DNA of 64,000 bases from an uncultured Oscillospiraceae bacterium (GTDB lineage: Bacteria; Bacillota; Clostridia; Oscillospirales; Oscillospiraceae): the NCBI GenBank assembly GCA_910585265.1, contig CAJUCA010000008.1, forward strand, positions 13,730 to 77,729. Direction: 5' to 3'. Shown here one piece after another: positions 5,699-13,936 of the stretch (positions are counted from its first letter, which is position 1; each line of letters begins with the position of its first letter). The notes under the pieces are model-generated. The model did not search any database, was not told where the DNA came from, and saw nothing but the letters and a program-made list of their open reading frames with translations. Both the position numbers and the translations under genes were made by a program.

Positions 5699-8668
5699 TC
5701 ACGCAACCGCGGTGACGTAAATCACGATGGCGGTGCCGGTGGTGCCGTTCATCGCGCTGCTCAGCAGCACGTCAACCTTGATACCCGTGTTCTCCTCAAC
5801 GGCGCGGCGCAGGCTCATGTAGTCGGTGATGCCATGATCCACGCCGGTGATATCGATCACCTTGGCGTCGGCGGCGTGGATGGTATTCGTGCCTTCCGTG
5901 ATGTCGCCGAAGGCGGTAGCCGCATTGGTCAGCGTCTTTTGCGTCCAGCTGTACGTGGTATCAGCCGTCAGCACATAGTAGCCGCTGGCGTCCAGCGTGT
6001 AGGTATAGAACTTGTGGGCCTCCAGCACAGCAGCGGCAGCCGGGGCCCCACTGCTCACGGTCGCGTTCGCGCCAATCTTGCTCGCCAGGATCCCGCTGGT
6101 GCCCTTCTCGCCGGCCACACGGATCTGGTACTGCACGGCCTCCCCATCGTCGGTCATCGGGTCGGTGGCAGCGGGGGTATAAGCCTTCTCGCTGTACAGG
6201 AAGGTGGTGGGCTGGATGCGCTTCACGCTCACCAGGTACACATCGGTCACCACGTTGTTCTTGCTGCCCACGTGCTCGGTGTCGTCAGTGTCGGTGAGGT
6301 ACCAGCCCTCAACCTCTACGCTGGCCGCGCCGTTCAGCAGGGCGTTCAGCCCGGTGACGGTCTCCACCTTCAGGGTGGAGCCCCAGCCGGTGATCACGTG
6401 GAACTTGGTGTCGTTGGTGAAGTAGTTCGGGGTGTCGGCATTATCGCCAGTGCCGCCCTGGTTGCCGTCGTCGCCCCAGTCCATAATCACCTTGGTATTC
6501 TTGTTCCACACCCTGTTGATAACGGGCGTGGTATCGCCGGAGTCCACGATCTGGTCAAGCCAAGCCAGCTTGCTCAGAACCTTGTTGCCGTTCACGTTAT
6601 ACAGCTCGTAGCCCAGCCCGCCAGCCGTGGTGGGGTCAAGGACGCCCACATACTGGTTATTGCCCTGGGTGCCATTGGCCACGCCCATGAAGTGGATGTC
6701 GCGAGCGGTGCTGGCCACATTGGCGATCACGTCCTTGTAGGTCTTCTCGGTGACCTCAACCACCTGCACCTTGCCCTCGACATCCACGCCCTGGAGGTAG
6801 TACTTGAAGCCGTCGATGCCCTCCTGGACCCAATAGCCGTACGCGCCGATCAGCCTGGTATCCAGATCCTTCACCACCCGGACGTACTTGCCGTAAGTGT
6901 CCAGGAAGAAGGTCAGGGTCGCGCCGATCTTCAGATTGGCGGAGCCGCAGTGGGCATTGGCGGTGTCCCAAAGCACGGACTGCTCGATGGTCTCGCCGTT
7001 GGACAGGGTGACCTCGCCAGTGCCGCTGATGGCGGTAACGGTGCCCTGCTTCTTCTCGGTGATCTTGTTGATGCCGTAGTAGAACTGGGTGCCAGCAGTA
7101 GTGATGCCCTCGGTGCCGGTGCCGTAGATCTTGTTCAGCACCACCCGCGCACCAACGGTGATATCCTCCTCGCCGTAAATCAGCAGGCTCTGATCCTTGG
7201 CGGTGGGCACGGAACGGTAAATGGTGGTGGTATCGATATCATGGGTCACGGTCTTGTTGGCGGCGTAATCGTTCTTCGCGTCCACCTGGTCCAGGCTCAC
7301 GCCCAGGTTGATAACCACGTCCAGGCTCTCGTTCGCGCTGTTGGAGATCAGCATATAGATCTCCTTGGTGGCGTTGTCAAAGGCCGCGCCGGGAGTGTTG
7401 GCGGCAATGCCATCGCCCACGGCGGCGCTGCCGAACTTCTCAAACGCATCGCTGAACTGCACCTTGGTGCTGCCATTGACAGTAAAGCCAGCGGCCTTGG
7501 CCACCTTGCCCAGCTCGCCGTCCGTGGTGGTGTCGCTCACGTCAGGCTTATTGGCGGTCTGGGGATCGGCCTTCACAACCTCAACCTTGCTGGCCAGATC
7601 GCGCACCGCATAGATCCCGTTGAACTTCGCGGGCAGGGTACTCGCGTAGGTAACGCTGGTCTCACCGATGGCCTGGGTGTCCTCGTCGGTATTCCAGTCA
7701 TACCACACGTCCACCTTGTGGCCAAACAACTCCAGCCCGGTCTCAGTGGCGAACTGGATAGTGGCACTCTTAGCCGCCACAGCGGGATTGGCACCCGCCG
7801 CTACGCCGGGATCGGTATTGTAGACAAAGGAGCCGTTGGAGCCCACGCCATACCAGCCGCCGTCAGAGCTGTTCCAGTTCACGTTGACGCCCAGCAGGGT
7901 GTTGCTCTCGCCGGTCATCTGGTTGCCCACGATGATGCCGGTCATCTTGGTCAGGCCGAACACCTTCTTGCCCAGGGTGGGGTTCTTGATATTGCTCACC
8001 AGGCTGGTGTACTCGTTGTAGTCACCCAGGCTGGACATGGTGACGGTGGCGGGGCCAATCATGGCCTGGAACACCAGGTCGGCCACCACATCGCGGCGGG
8101 CGGCGGTGCGCAGGTTGCCGCCGTAAGAGGTGGTCTTCACATTGTCCAGAATGCCCAGGGTGGTGGCCCGGGAGCCCACGGGGATCTCCCAGCCCTTGCC
8201 GGTGAACTCGCCCTTCTGGCCGTAGCCGATGGCCCGCAGCAGCATGGCCAGCATCTCATACCCAGTCACGTTGGAGCTGGGGTCGAAGCGGCCGTCGGTG
8301 CGGCCCTTGATGATGCCGTGATCCACGCAGTAGCCCACGTATCCGGCGAACCATTCGGTGCCCTTCACGTCGGTGAAGTTGTCCACGCCCACGTGCAGGC
8401 CGGCGTTGTCATCCTTCACGTCGCCGGTGACCACGCGGTACATAATGGCCGCCGCCTCGGCGCGGGTGATGTTGTTGCCGGGGTTGTAGTTTCCTGTCTC
8501 GTCGCCCCGGATGACGCCCACGCCGGACAGAACGTCGATGGCCTCGACGAACGCCTCGTCGGCCTTGTCCAGATCCGGGTAGGATTCCTTGGCGTTGACA
8601 GTGACCATCAAGCTGAGGGTCATCATCATCGCAAGGACCAGCGCGAGAAACTTCTTCAAATTTCTCAT
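5699..8668 (-). CDS. Large secreted SLH-domain surface protein, paralogue 2
   Basis: A 989-residue paralogue of the SLH protein at 1167, encoded in the opposite orientation. The signal peptide (residues 1-26) is identical to that of copy 1. Two SLH repeats are plain (about 30-85 with NITRAEAAAIMYRVVTGDV, about 95-150 with FDPSSNVTGYEMLAMLLRAIGYGQ), and a third is weak. The rest is a Thr/Val/Asp/Gly-rich, probably all-beta region with no catalytic motif I recognise, and it is much diverged from copy 1. The Shine-Dalgarno sequence is buried in the same leader hairpin. The divergent gene upstream is the GH13 enzyme at 8885. Confidence 0.92.
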   Translation of the reverse strand: MRNLKKFLALVLAMMMTLSLMVTVNAKESYPDLDKADEAFVEAIDVLSGVGVIRGDETGNYNPGNNITRAEAAAIMYRVVTGDVKDDNAGLHVGVDNFTDVKGTEWFAGYVGYCVDHGIIKGRTDGRFDPSSNVTGYEMLAMLLRAIGYGQKGEFTGKGWEIPVGSRATTLGILDNVKTTSYGGNLRTAARRDVVADLVFQAMIGPATVTMSSLGDYNEYTSLVSNIKNPTLGKKVFGLTKMTGIIVGNQMTGESNTLLGVNVNWNSSDGGWYGVGSNGSFVYNTDPGVAAGANPAVAAKSATIQFATETGLELFGHKVDVWYDWNTDEDTQAIGETSVTYASTLPAKFNGIYAVRDLASKVEVVKADPQTANKPDVSDTTTDGELGKVAKAAGFTVNGSTKVQFSDAFEKFGSAAVGDGIAANTPGAAFDNATKEIYMLISNSANESLDVVINLGVSLDQVDAKNDYAANKTVTHDIDTTTIYRSVPTAKDQSLLIYGEEDITVGARVVLNKIYGTGTEGITTAGTQFYYGINKITEKKQGTVTAISGTGEVTLSNGETIEQSVLWDTANAHCGSANLKIGATLTFFLDTYGKYVRVVKDLDTRLIGAYGYWVQEGIDGFKYYLQGVDVEGKVQVVEVTEKTYKDVIANVASTARDIHFMGVANGTQGNNQYVGVLDPTTAGGLGYELYNVNGNKVLSKLAWLDQIVDSGDTTPVINRVWNKNTKVIMDWGDDGNQGGTGDNADTPNYFTNDTKFHVITGWGSTLKVETVTGLNALLNGAASVEVEGWYLTDTDDTEHVGSKNNVVTDVYLVSVKRIQPTTFLYSEKAYTPAATDPMTDDGEAVQYQIRVAGEKGTSGILASKIGANATVSSGAPAAAAVLEAHKFYTYTLDASGYYVLTADTTYSWTQKTLTNAATAFGDITEGTNTIHAADAKVIDITGVDHGITDYMSLRRAVEENTGIKVDVLLSSAMNGTTGTAIVIYVTAVA

Positions 8669-8749
8669 TGGATTGTTTCCTCCTCAAATATTTTTGCCGT
8701 TGAGGAGAGAACTTTTTGACGCGAAAAAGAGGGGATGGGCCATCCTCTC
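8616..8749. repeat. SLH 5' module, copy 2 (inverted relative to copy 1)
   Basis: The exact reverse complement of 1086-1219, carrying the terminator-like hairpin, the Shine-Dalgarno hairpin (8680-8707), the start codon and most of the signal-peptide coding region. Confidence 0.95.
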
Positions 8750-8790
8750 CTTTTCGATCCCCGGCAAACAGGGAAAAAATATAAGATCAA

Positions 8791-8821
8791 GGGTGAAATT
8801 TCACCCGGCCTGTGCTATACT
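8791..8821 (+). promoter_or_regulatory. GH13 gene promoter with overlapping 16-bp palindromic operator
   Basis: GTGAAA (8793-8798), a 17-bp spacer and TATACT (8816-8821) form a plausible sigma-A promoter. The perfect palindrome GGGTGAAATTTCACCC (8791-8806) covers the -35 box, as expected for a dimeric repressor site. It also lies upstream of the divergent SLH gene and could affect both. Confidence 0.65.
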
Positions 8822-8884
8822 GTCACCGGACACAAACCATACCAGCCGGCGCGTTCCTTCTAACAACTGGAAAGGGGTATCTCT

Positions 8885-10177
8885 ATGGCCAAAAACACCA
8901 CCAAAACCTACCGGAACCAGATCATGTATTCCGTCTTTGTCCGCAACCACACCCCCGGGGGCACCTTCGAGGGGGTGCGCCGGGATCTGAAGCGCATCAA
9001 AGCCCTGGGCACGGACATCGTCTGGCTCCTGCCCATCCATCCCATCGGGGAGAAATGCCGCAAGGGGACGCTGGGCAGTCCCTACGCCATCCGGGACTAC
9101 CGGGCCGTCAACCCGGAATACGGCACCCTGGAGGACTTCCAATATCTGGTGGACGACATCCACGCCCTGGGCATGAAATGCATCATCGACGTGGTCTATA
9201 ACCACACGTCCCCCGACTCCTGGCTGGCGGAGCACCACCCGGAGTGGTTCTACCACAAGCCGGACGGCAGCTTCGGCAACCGGGTGGGGGACTGGTGGGA
9301 TGTGATCGACCTGGACTACGCCAGCCCCGGCCTGTGGGACTACCAGATCGAGACGCTGAAATATTGGGCCGGGATGGTGGACGGCTTCCGCTGCGACGTG
9401 GCCCCCCTGGTGCCTCTGGACTTCTGGCTGAGGGCCCGGGCGGAGGTGGAGGCGGTTCGCCCCGGCTGCTTCTGGCTGGCGGAGTCGGTGGAGCCCGACT
9501 TTGTCCAGGGAGGCCGGGCCGACGGCCTGACCGTGCTGTCCGATTCCGAATGCTTCCAGGCCTTCGACGCCTGTTACGACTACGACATCTTCCACGACCT
9601 CCACAAGTACCTCCGGGGGGAGGTCCCCCTGTCCTTCTACGCCGACCGGATCAGCCGCCAGGAGGTCATTTACCCCGACAACTACGTCAAGCTGCGCTTC
9701 CTGGAGAACCACGACCAGGCCCGGGCCGCCTTCGTCATCCCGGAGGGCTTCGCCCTTCTCAACTGGACGGCCTTCCTCTATTTCCAGAAGGGCCTGACCA
9801 TGCTCTACGCCGGGCAGGAGGCGGAGTGCGGCCACCGCCCCAGCCTGTTCGACAAGGACGATATCGCCTGGAACCTGAACGAGGGCGTGACACGCCTGCT
9901 GCAAACCCTGGCCAAGCTGAAAAAGAACCCCCTCCTCACCGACAGCCGTTACGAGGTGAAGGCACTCCCCCGCGACATCCTCCTGGCGGAGCACCGGAAG
10001 GGCGGACGCCGCCTCACCGGCCTGTTCAGCATGGGGGGCCAGTCCTCCCTGGTCCCGGTGGACGCGCCCGACGGCCTCTACCCCAACCTGCTGGACAGTG
10101 CCTGCCGTCCGGTGGAGGTATACGGGGGTATGGTCAGGCTGAAGGGCGCGCCCGTGGTGTTCGAGTGGTCAGTCTAA
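8885..10177 (+). CDS. GH13 alpha-amylase-family glycoside hydrolase, cytoplasmic
   Basis: A 430-residue (beta/alpha)8 enzyme without signal peptide. The four GH13 regions are present: DVVYNHT (102-108), GFRCDV with nucleophile Asp171, LAES with acid/base Glu200, and ENHDQ with stabilising Asp277. The protein is short for a full amylase and lacks obvious carbohydrate-binding modules, so an intracellular oligosaccharide hydrolase or transferase is likely; the exact specificity cannot be read. The start has an AAAGGGG ribosome binding site about 10 bp upstream. Its 3' end overlaps the convergent cytidine deaminase gene by 9 bp. The palindrome over its promoter suggests sugar-dependent repression, which is inference. 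Confidence 0.9.
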   Translation: MAKNTTKTYRNQIMYSVFVRNHTPGGTFEGVRRDLKRIKALGTDIVWLLPIHPIGEKCRKGTLGSPYAIRDYRAVNPEYGTLEDFQYLVDDIHALGMKCIIDVVYNHTSPDSWLAEHHPEWFYHKPDGSFGNRVGDWWDVIDLDYASPGLWDYQIETLKYWAGMVDGFRCDVAPLVPLDFWLRARAEVEAVRPGCFWLAESVEPDFVQGGRADGLTVLSDSECFQAFDACYDYDIFHDLHKYLRGEVPLSFYADRISRQEVIYPDNYVKLRFLENHDQARAAFVIPEGFALLNWTAFLYFQKGLTMLYAGQEAECGHRPSLFDKDDIAWNLNEGVTRLLQTLAKLKKNPLLTDSRYEVKALPRDILLAEHRKGGRRLTGLFSMGGQSSLVPVDAPDGLYPNLLDSACRPVEVYGGMVRLKGAPVVFEWSV

Positions 10178-10564
10178 AGAGGACGGCCCGAACCCGTGGG
10201 GCAGCAGCTCCCTCAGTGGCAGGGTGACGAACTCGTGATCCCCCCGCGCCACCAGCACCGTGAGGTCCGGGGCGAATTCAAAGAGCATCTGTCGGCAGGC
10301 CCCGCAGGGCCAGCAGTAATCGTCCCCCCGGCCCACCACGGCCAGCCGGACAAAATCGTCCCGGTGCCCCTCGCTCACCGCCTTCACCAGGGCGGTGCGC
10401 TCGGCGCAGATGGTGGAGCCATAGGCGGCGTTCTCCACATTGCAGCCGGTGAACACCGTCCCGCCGGCGCACAGCAGGGCGGCCCCCACCGGGAACCGGG
10501 AGTAGGGGACATAAGCGCGGTCGAGCATGGTGAAGGCCAGCTCCACCAGGGCCTGGTCAGTCAT
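10169..10564 (-). CDS. cdd: Cytidine deaminase
   Basis: A 131-residue enzyme of normal length for the tetrameric zinc-dependent family that converts cytidine and deoxycytidine to uridine forms in pyrimidine salvage. The zinc site is complete: Cys53 with catalytic Glu55 in TICAE, and Cys87 and Cys90 in PCGAC. The N-terminal YSRFPVGAAL motif and the CNVENA substrate loop are also typical. It has a strong GGAAGGAG ribosome binding site and a TATAAT-like element just upstream (10584-10589) but no clear -35 box. It is transcribed alone and converges on the GH13 gene. Confidence 0.97.
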   Translation of the reverse strand: MTDQALVELAFTMLDRAYVPYSRFPVGAALLCAGGTVFTGCNVENAAYGSTICAERTALVKAVSEGHRDDFVRLAVVGRGDDYCWPCGACRQMLFEFAPDLTVLVARGDHEFVTLPLRELLPHGFGPSSLD

Positions 10565-10606
10565 ACTGAAAAACTCCTTCCTTATTATAATGTGTAGTAA
10601 GGGAAT

Positions 10607-10653
10607 GGGGCGCGGACGGGAGCGGGGGCGCGGGTCCCCGCCGTCCGCGCCCC
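10607..10653. repeat. 13-bp inverted repeat in a 319-bp gene-free gap
   Basis: GGGGCGCGGACGG (10607-10619) and its exact complement (10641-10653) enclose a 21-nt GC-rich loop. Neither side has a T-run that would make it a standard terminator. It lies in the divergent gap between cdd and the membrane protein at 10884. Apart from this and the promoter at 10746, I see nothing in the gap. Confidence 0.7.
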
Positions 10654-10745
10654 TATTATATCAAACTTTTTCGCCCGGGGGAAGGGCCGGAGAAAAATCC
10701 CGCACCCCTTCCCCGCGTGTTCAAGGCTTGTTCAAATTTTTTCTG

Positions 10746-10774
10746 TTGCAATTCGTGTCGGTTTCTGTTATACT
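10746..10774 (+). promoter_or_regulatory. Sigma-A promoter of the membrane protein gene at 10884
   Basis: TTGCAA, a 17-bp spacer and TATACT. It predicts a leader of about 100 nt before the start codon, in which no known riboswitch is recognised. Confidence 0.7.
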
Positions 10775-10883
10775 GTTATCTGCTTAATGCCGTGGGGCGG
10801 ATTTTCTCCGGGGCGTCTGCACAGAATAACATCAACAGGGCCGGACGGACGGGAGATCCGGCGCGACTGAAGATAAAGGACGG

Positions 10884-11657
10884 ATGAGAATGTTCGATAA
10901 GGGTAAGCGGGAGCAGCGTCACGAAAAGGAGGACGCCGCGTTTAACAAAATGCTCCTCTGGCTGGCGGGGGCCGTGGTGGTGGAGCTGATCATCCTGCTG
11001 GTGAAGCAGGTCTATGTCAATATGCTGCTGGGCCCCGGAGTCGCCACGGTGCTGATGTATTTCTTCCAGGTATTCTCCATTCTGGGCGTGGTGCTGGCGG
11101 CAGGCGGGATCGCCTGGGCGGTGCTGTGGAACAAGAAGGGAAAGCCCGTGGTCCTGCCCTGCGCCCTGACGGCTGCTGCGGCGGGCCTGTGGGTGCTGTC
11201 CCTGTTCACCTATCAGCTGTTCGACGTGGGGCTGAACATCGTCATGCTCCTGCCCGCGGTGGCGGCGGTGCTGATCGTGATCTTCTTCCTGTACCAGCGG
11301 GTGTTCTTCCTCAATGCCCTGCTGTGCGCCGGGGGGCTGCTGGCCCTGTGGCTGCACCGGCAGTATTACGAAGCCCACCACACCATGGTCACGGCCCTGT
11401 TCATCGCGGGCTTCGTGGCCCTGGCGGCGGCCCTGGCGTTCACCTTTGTCCTGCGCGGGCGGGACGGCAAGCTGGGCGGCGTGCGGGTAATGCCCGCGGA
11501 CACCAGCTACGTCATCACCTGGATCACCTGCGGGGTGACCGCCCTGACCATGGCCCTGGCTCTGGCCCTGGGCGTCACGGCGGGCCTGTACCTGCTGTTT
11601 GCCCTGGTGGGCTGGGTGTTCATCCAGGCGGTGTTCTTCACCGTCAAGCTCATGTAA
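10884..11657 (+). CDS. Polytopic membrane protein of unknown function
   Basis: A 257-residue protein with a charged cytoplasmic N-terminus (residues 1-20) and about seven or eight hydrophobic helices spread evenly from residue 24 to the end. No transporter signature or catalytic motif is visible. The start ATG follows AAAGGACGG. The gene stands alone between a good promoter and a strong terminator, so it is a monocistronic unit. I do not recognise a family. Confidence 0.8.
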   Translation: MRMFDKGKREQRHEKEDAAFNKMLLWLAGAVVVELIILLVKQVYVNMLLGPGVATVLMYFFQVFSILGVVLAAGGIAWAVLWNKKGKPVVLPCALTAAAAGLWVLSLFTYQLFDVGLNIVMLLPAVAAVLIVIFFLYQRVFFLNALLCAGGLLALWLHRQYYEAHHTMVTALFIAGFVALAAALAFTFVLRGRDGKLGGVRVMPADTSYVITWITCGVTALTMALALALGVTAGLYLLFALVGWVFIQAVFFTVKLM

Positions 11658-11670
11658 CAACGAACCGTAA

Positions 11671-11704
11671 AGCGGCGGCGTCCGAAAGGACGCCGCCGCT
11701 TTTT
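11671..11704 (+). terminator. Rho-independent terminator
   Basis: AGCGGCGGCGTCC, loop GAAA and its complement, followed by TTTT (11701-11704). Confidence 0.95.
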
Positions 11705-11711
11705 GTCCCGC

Positions 11712-12203
11712 TCAAACCATGTTCAGCGGCTCCCCCAGCTTCTCCGCAATCTCCCGCCTCACGTCATAGTCCCCGCCGGGAGAGAGGGGAGGCAGAGCCT
11801 GCCACTCCTCCTGGCTGATGAACACCGTCTCATCAAACACGTTGGACTTCCGGGCAGCGGAGCGATCCCCCCAGGAGAACCAGTAGTCCCCCGCGTCCTC
11901 CGGCGGGGCGTAGTCCTCCTGACGGCCGATGATCCGCCACTCCCCCTCGCTTTTCCGGTCGAACAGGCTGTAGGTGTCCAGCGGCGTCACCAGCAGGCGG
12001 CCCGCGCTGAGCACCTGCTCCTCCGAGATCACCGGCTGGTCGGAGGCGTAGTCAAAGACCTCCACGATATGGATGATCACACGGGCCATAATCCGCCCAA
12101 AGCGGTAGGTGTGATCGTCATACCGGAAGCAGAAAATATCCCCGATCTTCAGATACCGCAGCATGGTCCGCGGCTTTTTCTCCCAGCTCCAGAGCTTGAT
12201 CAC
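11712..12203 (-). CDS. Imm26-like immunity-family protein
   Basis: A 163-residue soluble protein. The stretch LKIGDIFCFRYDD with YRFGRIM soon after matches the opening of the Imm26 family of predicted contact-toxin immunity proteins, as I remember it; the rest is acidic and aromatic-rich. The GTG at 12201-12203 is chosen because AAGGAGGGG lies just upstream; a longer frame into the ZIP gene is rejected. It follows the ZIP gene by 17 bp and may share its transcript. No toxin gene is nearby, so immunity is a family label, not a demonstrated role. Confidence 0.6.
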   Translation of the reverse strand: MIKLWSWEKKPRTMLRYLKIGDIFCFRYDDHTYRFGRIMARVIIHIVEVFDYASDQPVISEEQVLSAGRLLVTPLDTYSLFDRKSEGEWRIIGRQEDYAPPEDAGDYWFSWGDRSAARKSNVFDETVFISQEEWQALPPLSPGGDYDVRREIAEKLGEPLNMV

Positions 12204-12220
12204 AGGAACCCCTCCTTCCC

Positions 12221-13015
12221 TCAATGCTGGTGCCGGTGCCCGAAGATCAGCAGCACCCCCAGCGCGAACCCCACCACCGTGGCCAGCACGGCCCACCGGG
12301 ACTTCCACTGGACCGCCGCCTCAGGCAGCAGCTCAAAGAACACCACGTACAGCATCGCGCCCCCCGCCAGGGCCAGAGCCGCCGCCAGGGCAGCCGGGGC
12401 CTGGTTCCCCACCAGATAGCCCGCCAACGCCCCCGCCACCGTGGGCAGGCCGGACAACGCCGCCACGGCGATGGCGTTCACGGTTTTCGACCCGTCGTGG
12501 AGCAGAGGGATGGCGATGCTCATCCCCTCCGGCAGGTTGTGCAGGCCGATGGTGACGGCGGCCAGCACGCTGGCCAGGCAGATCCCCTCCACCGCCACCG
12601 TGGCCCCCACCGCCATGCCCACCGGGACGTTGTGCAGGGCCACCGCCGCCGCCAGCACAATGCCCGCCGTGTGCAGGTCGTGGTGTCCGCAGGCGCAGTG
12701 ATGGGGGTTGGCCCGGTCCTCGTGGTGGGCACTCCTGTCGATCCAGCAGTTCAGCAGGTAGGTCACCCCAAAGCCCGCCACCAGCGCGCCCGGCACCAGC
12801 AGCAGGGGGGCCGCTCCCCCCTCCAGGGCCTCCGCCGCCTCGGGCACCATGTCCAACGCCACAATGGACAGCATCAGCCCCGCGGTAAAGCTTAGCAGCA
12901 GGCTCGTTCCCCGGGGGGACTCCCGCTTGACGAGGGCCGCCAGCCCGCCCCCCAGGGCCAGCCCGCCCACCCCGGTGGCGGCGGTGAGCAGTACGACAAA
13001 TAAAACAGGATTCAT
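12221..13015 (-). CDS. ZIP-family divalent metal transporter
   Basis: A 264-residue membrane protein with eight predicted helices. The two diagnostic metal-site helices are present: HNVPVGMAVG in helix IV and HNLPEGMSIAIP in helix V. A His-rich loop (HHEDRANPHHCACGHHDLH) precedes helix IV and probably binds metal. It is most like the ZupT group, which imports zinc and other divalent cations, although some bacterial ZIPs work by facilitated diffusion. The final residues are also His-rich. The upstream hairpin at 13040 could end the previous transcript or act in its leader. Confidence 0.93.
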   Translation of the reverse strand: MNPVLFVVLLTAATGVGGLALGGGLAALVKRESPRGTSLLLSFTAGLMLSIVALDMVPEAAEALEGGAAPLLLVPGALVAGFGVTYLLNCWIDRSAHHEDRANPHHCACGHHDLHTAGIVLAAAVALHNVPVGMAVGATVAVEGICLASVLAAVTIGLHNLPEGMSIAIPLLHDGSKTVNAIAVAALSGLPTVAGALAGYLVGNQAPAALAAALALAGGAMLYVVFFELLPEAAVQWKSRWAVLATVVGFALGVLLIFGHRHQH

Positions 13016-13030
13016 GGTTCCGCGCTCCTA

Positions 13031-13071
13031 AAGAAAAATCTGCCGGACAGGCCGAGGGGCCCGTCCGGCAG
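13031..13071 (-). terminator. Rho-independent terminator after the half-TSUP pair
   Basis: Read on the minus strand, CTGCCGGAC and GTCCGGCAG enclose a 14-nt loop and are followed by ATTTTTCTTT. It separates the TSUP genes from the ZIP gene. Confidence 0.8.
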
Positions 13072-13111
13072 GGACTATCTTACCACGGCGGGGCGGCAAA
13101 GGCAAGGAAAT

Positions 13112-13474
13112 TTATGGCTTGTCCTCCCGGAATAATTCCCGCAGCCCGATGACCAGCAGGAACCCCCCGAAGCACTTGCGCAGCAGCCCCACGTCCATGG
13201 CGGTGGCGGCCCAGGCCGCCAGGGCGGAGCACACCAGCCCCGCGCAGATGGCGGGGACCAGGGCCTGCCGCTCCACATAGCCGTTTTTCACGTGGGCGGG
13301 CATGGCGGTGGCGGCGGCGGGGAGGAAGTACAGCAGGTTGATCCCCTGGGCCAGGTTCTGGGCCGCCCCGGTGAAGTTGGTCAGATAGATCAGCAGCAGG
13401 GAGCCGCCCCCCACCCCCAGGCCGGACAGCACCCCGGTGGCCGCCCCCGCCAGCACGGCGATGATCCATTCCAT
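13112..13474 (-). CDS. Half-size TauE/SafE (TSUP) permease, subunit B
   Basis: A 120-residue protein with about four membrane helices, which is half of a standard 240-260-residue TSUP anion exporter. The glycine-rich GVLSGLGVGGGSLLLIYL loop is the family signature. It lies 30 bp after a second half-size protein of the same fold, with its own GAGGAGG ribosome binding site, so the two probably assemble as a heterodimer equal to one full permease. Sulfite, sulfoacetate or another organosulfur anion is the usual cargo; the substrate here is unknown. Confidence 0.88.
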   Translation of the reverse strand: MEWIIAVLAGAATGVLSGLGVGGGSLLLIYLTNFTGAAQNLAQGINLLYFLPAAATAMPAHVKNGYVERQALVPAICAGLVCSALAAWAATAMDVGLLRKCFGGFLLVIGLRELFREDKP

Positions 13475-13504
13475 GTCCCCAGTCCTCCTCCCCGTTGTGA
13501 GCGG

Positions 13505-13879
13505 TCACAGCAGGGCCTTCACCCCGCCGTACAGAATCAGCAGGGCGAAGCCCCGGCGCAGCCACACCATGGACAGCTTCCGAAATACCTTCCCGCCGAT
13601 CAGCCCGCCCGCCAGCCCGCCGATGAGGTAGGGCAGGGCGGCGGACAGCTCCAGATCCCCCCGGAACCAGTAGATCCCGGCGGACAGGGCGCACAGCGGC
13701 GCGATCACCGCCACCGACGTGGCGAAGGCCTTCCGCTGGTCCAGCCCGCACTTCCCCGCCAGCAGGGGCACCAGCACCATGCCGCCGCCCCCGCCGAAAA
13801 AGCCGTTCACCACCCCCGCCGCCGCCCCGGCCAGGGCGAACCACAGGGGCTTGGATGTTTTTTCCTTCACGCGTATCAC
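13505..13879 (-). CDS. Half-size TauE/SafE (TSUP) permease, subunit A
   Basis: A 124-residue, four-helix protein with the matching TSUP signature GVVNGFFGGGGGMVLVPLL near residue 22. It is the first gene of the two-gene half-permease unit. Two GTG starts are possible, at 13879 and 13870; neither has a strong ribosome binding site, so the start is uncertain by three codons. The divergent neighbour is the PadR gene. Confidence 0.85.
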   Translation of the reverse strand: MIRVKEKTSKPLWFALAGAAAGVVNGFFGGGGGMVLVPLLAGKCGLDQRKAFATSVAVIAPLCALSAGIYWFRGDLELSAALPYLIGGLAGGLIGGKVFRKLSMVWLRRGFALLILYGGVKALL

Positions 13880-13936
13880 CGGGATCAGTATGCCGCCGCC
13901 GGGGGCGGTCTATTCAAACTTTTCCGCTCCGCCCCC

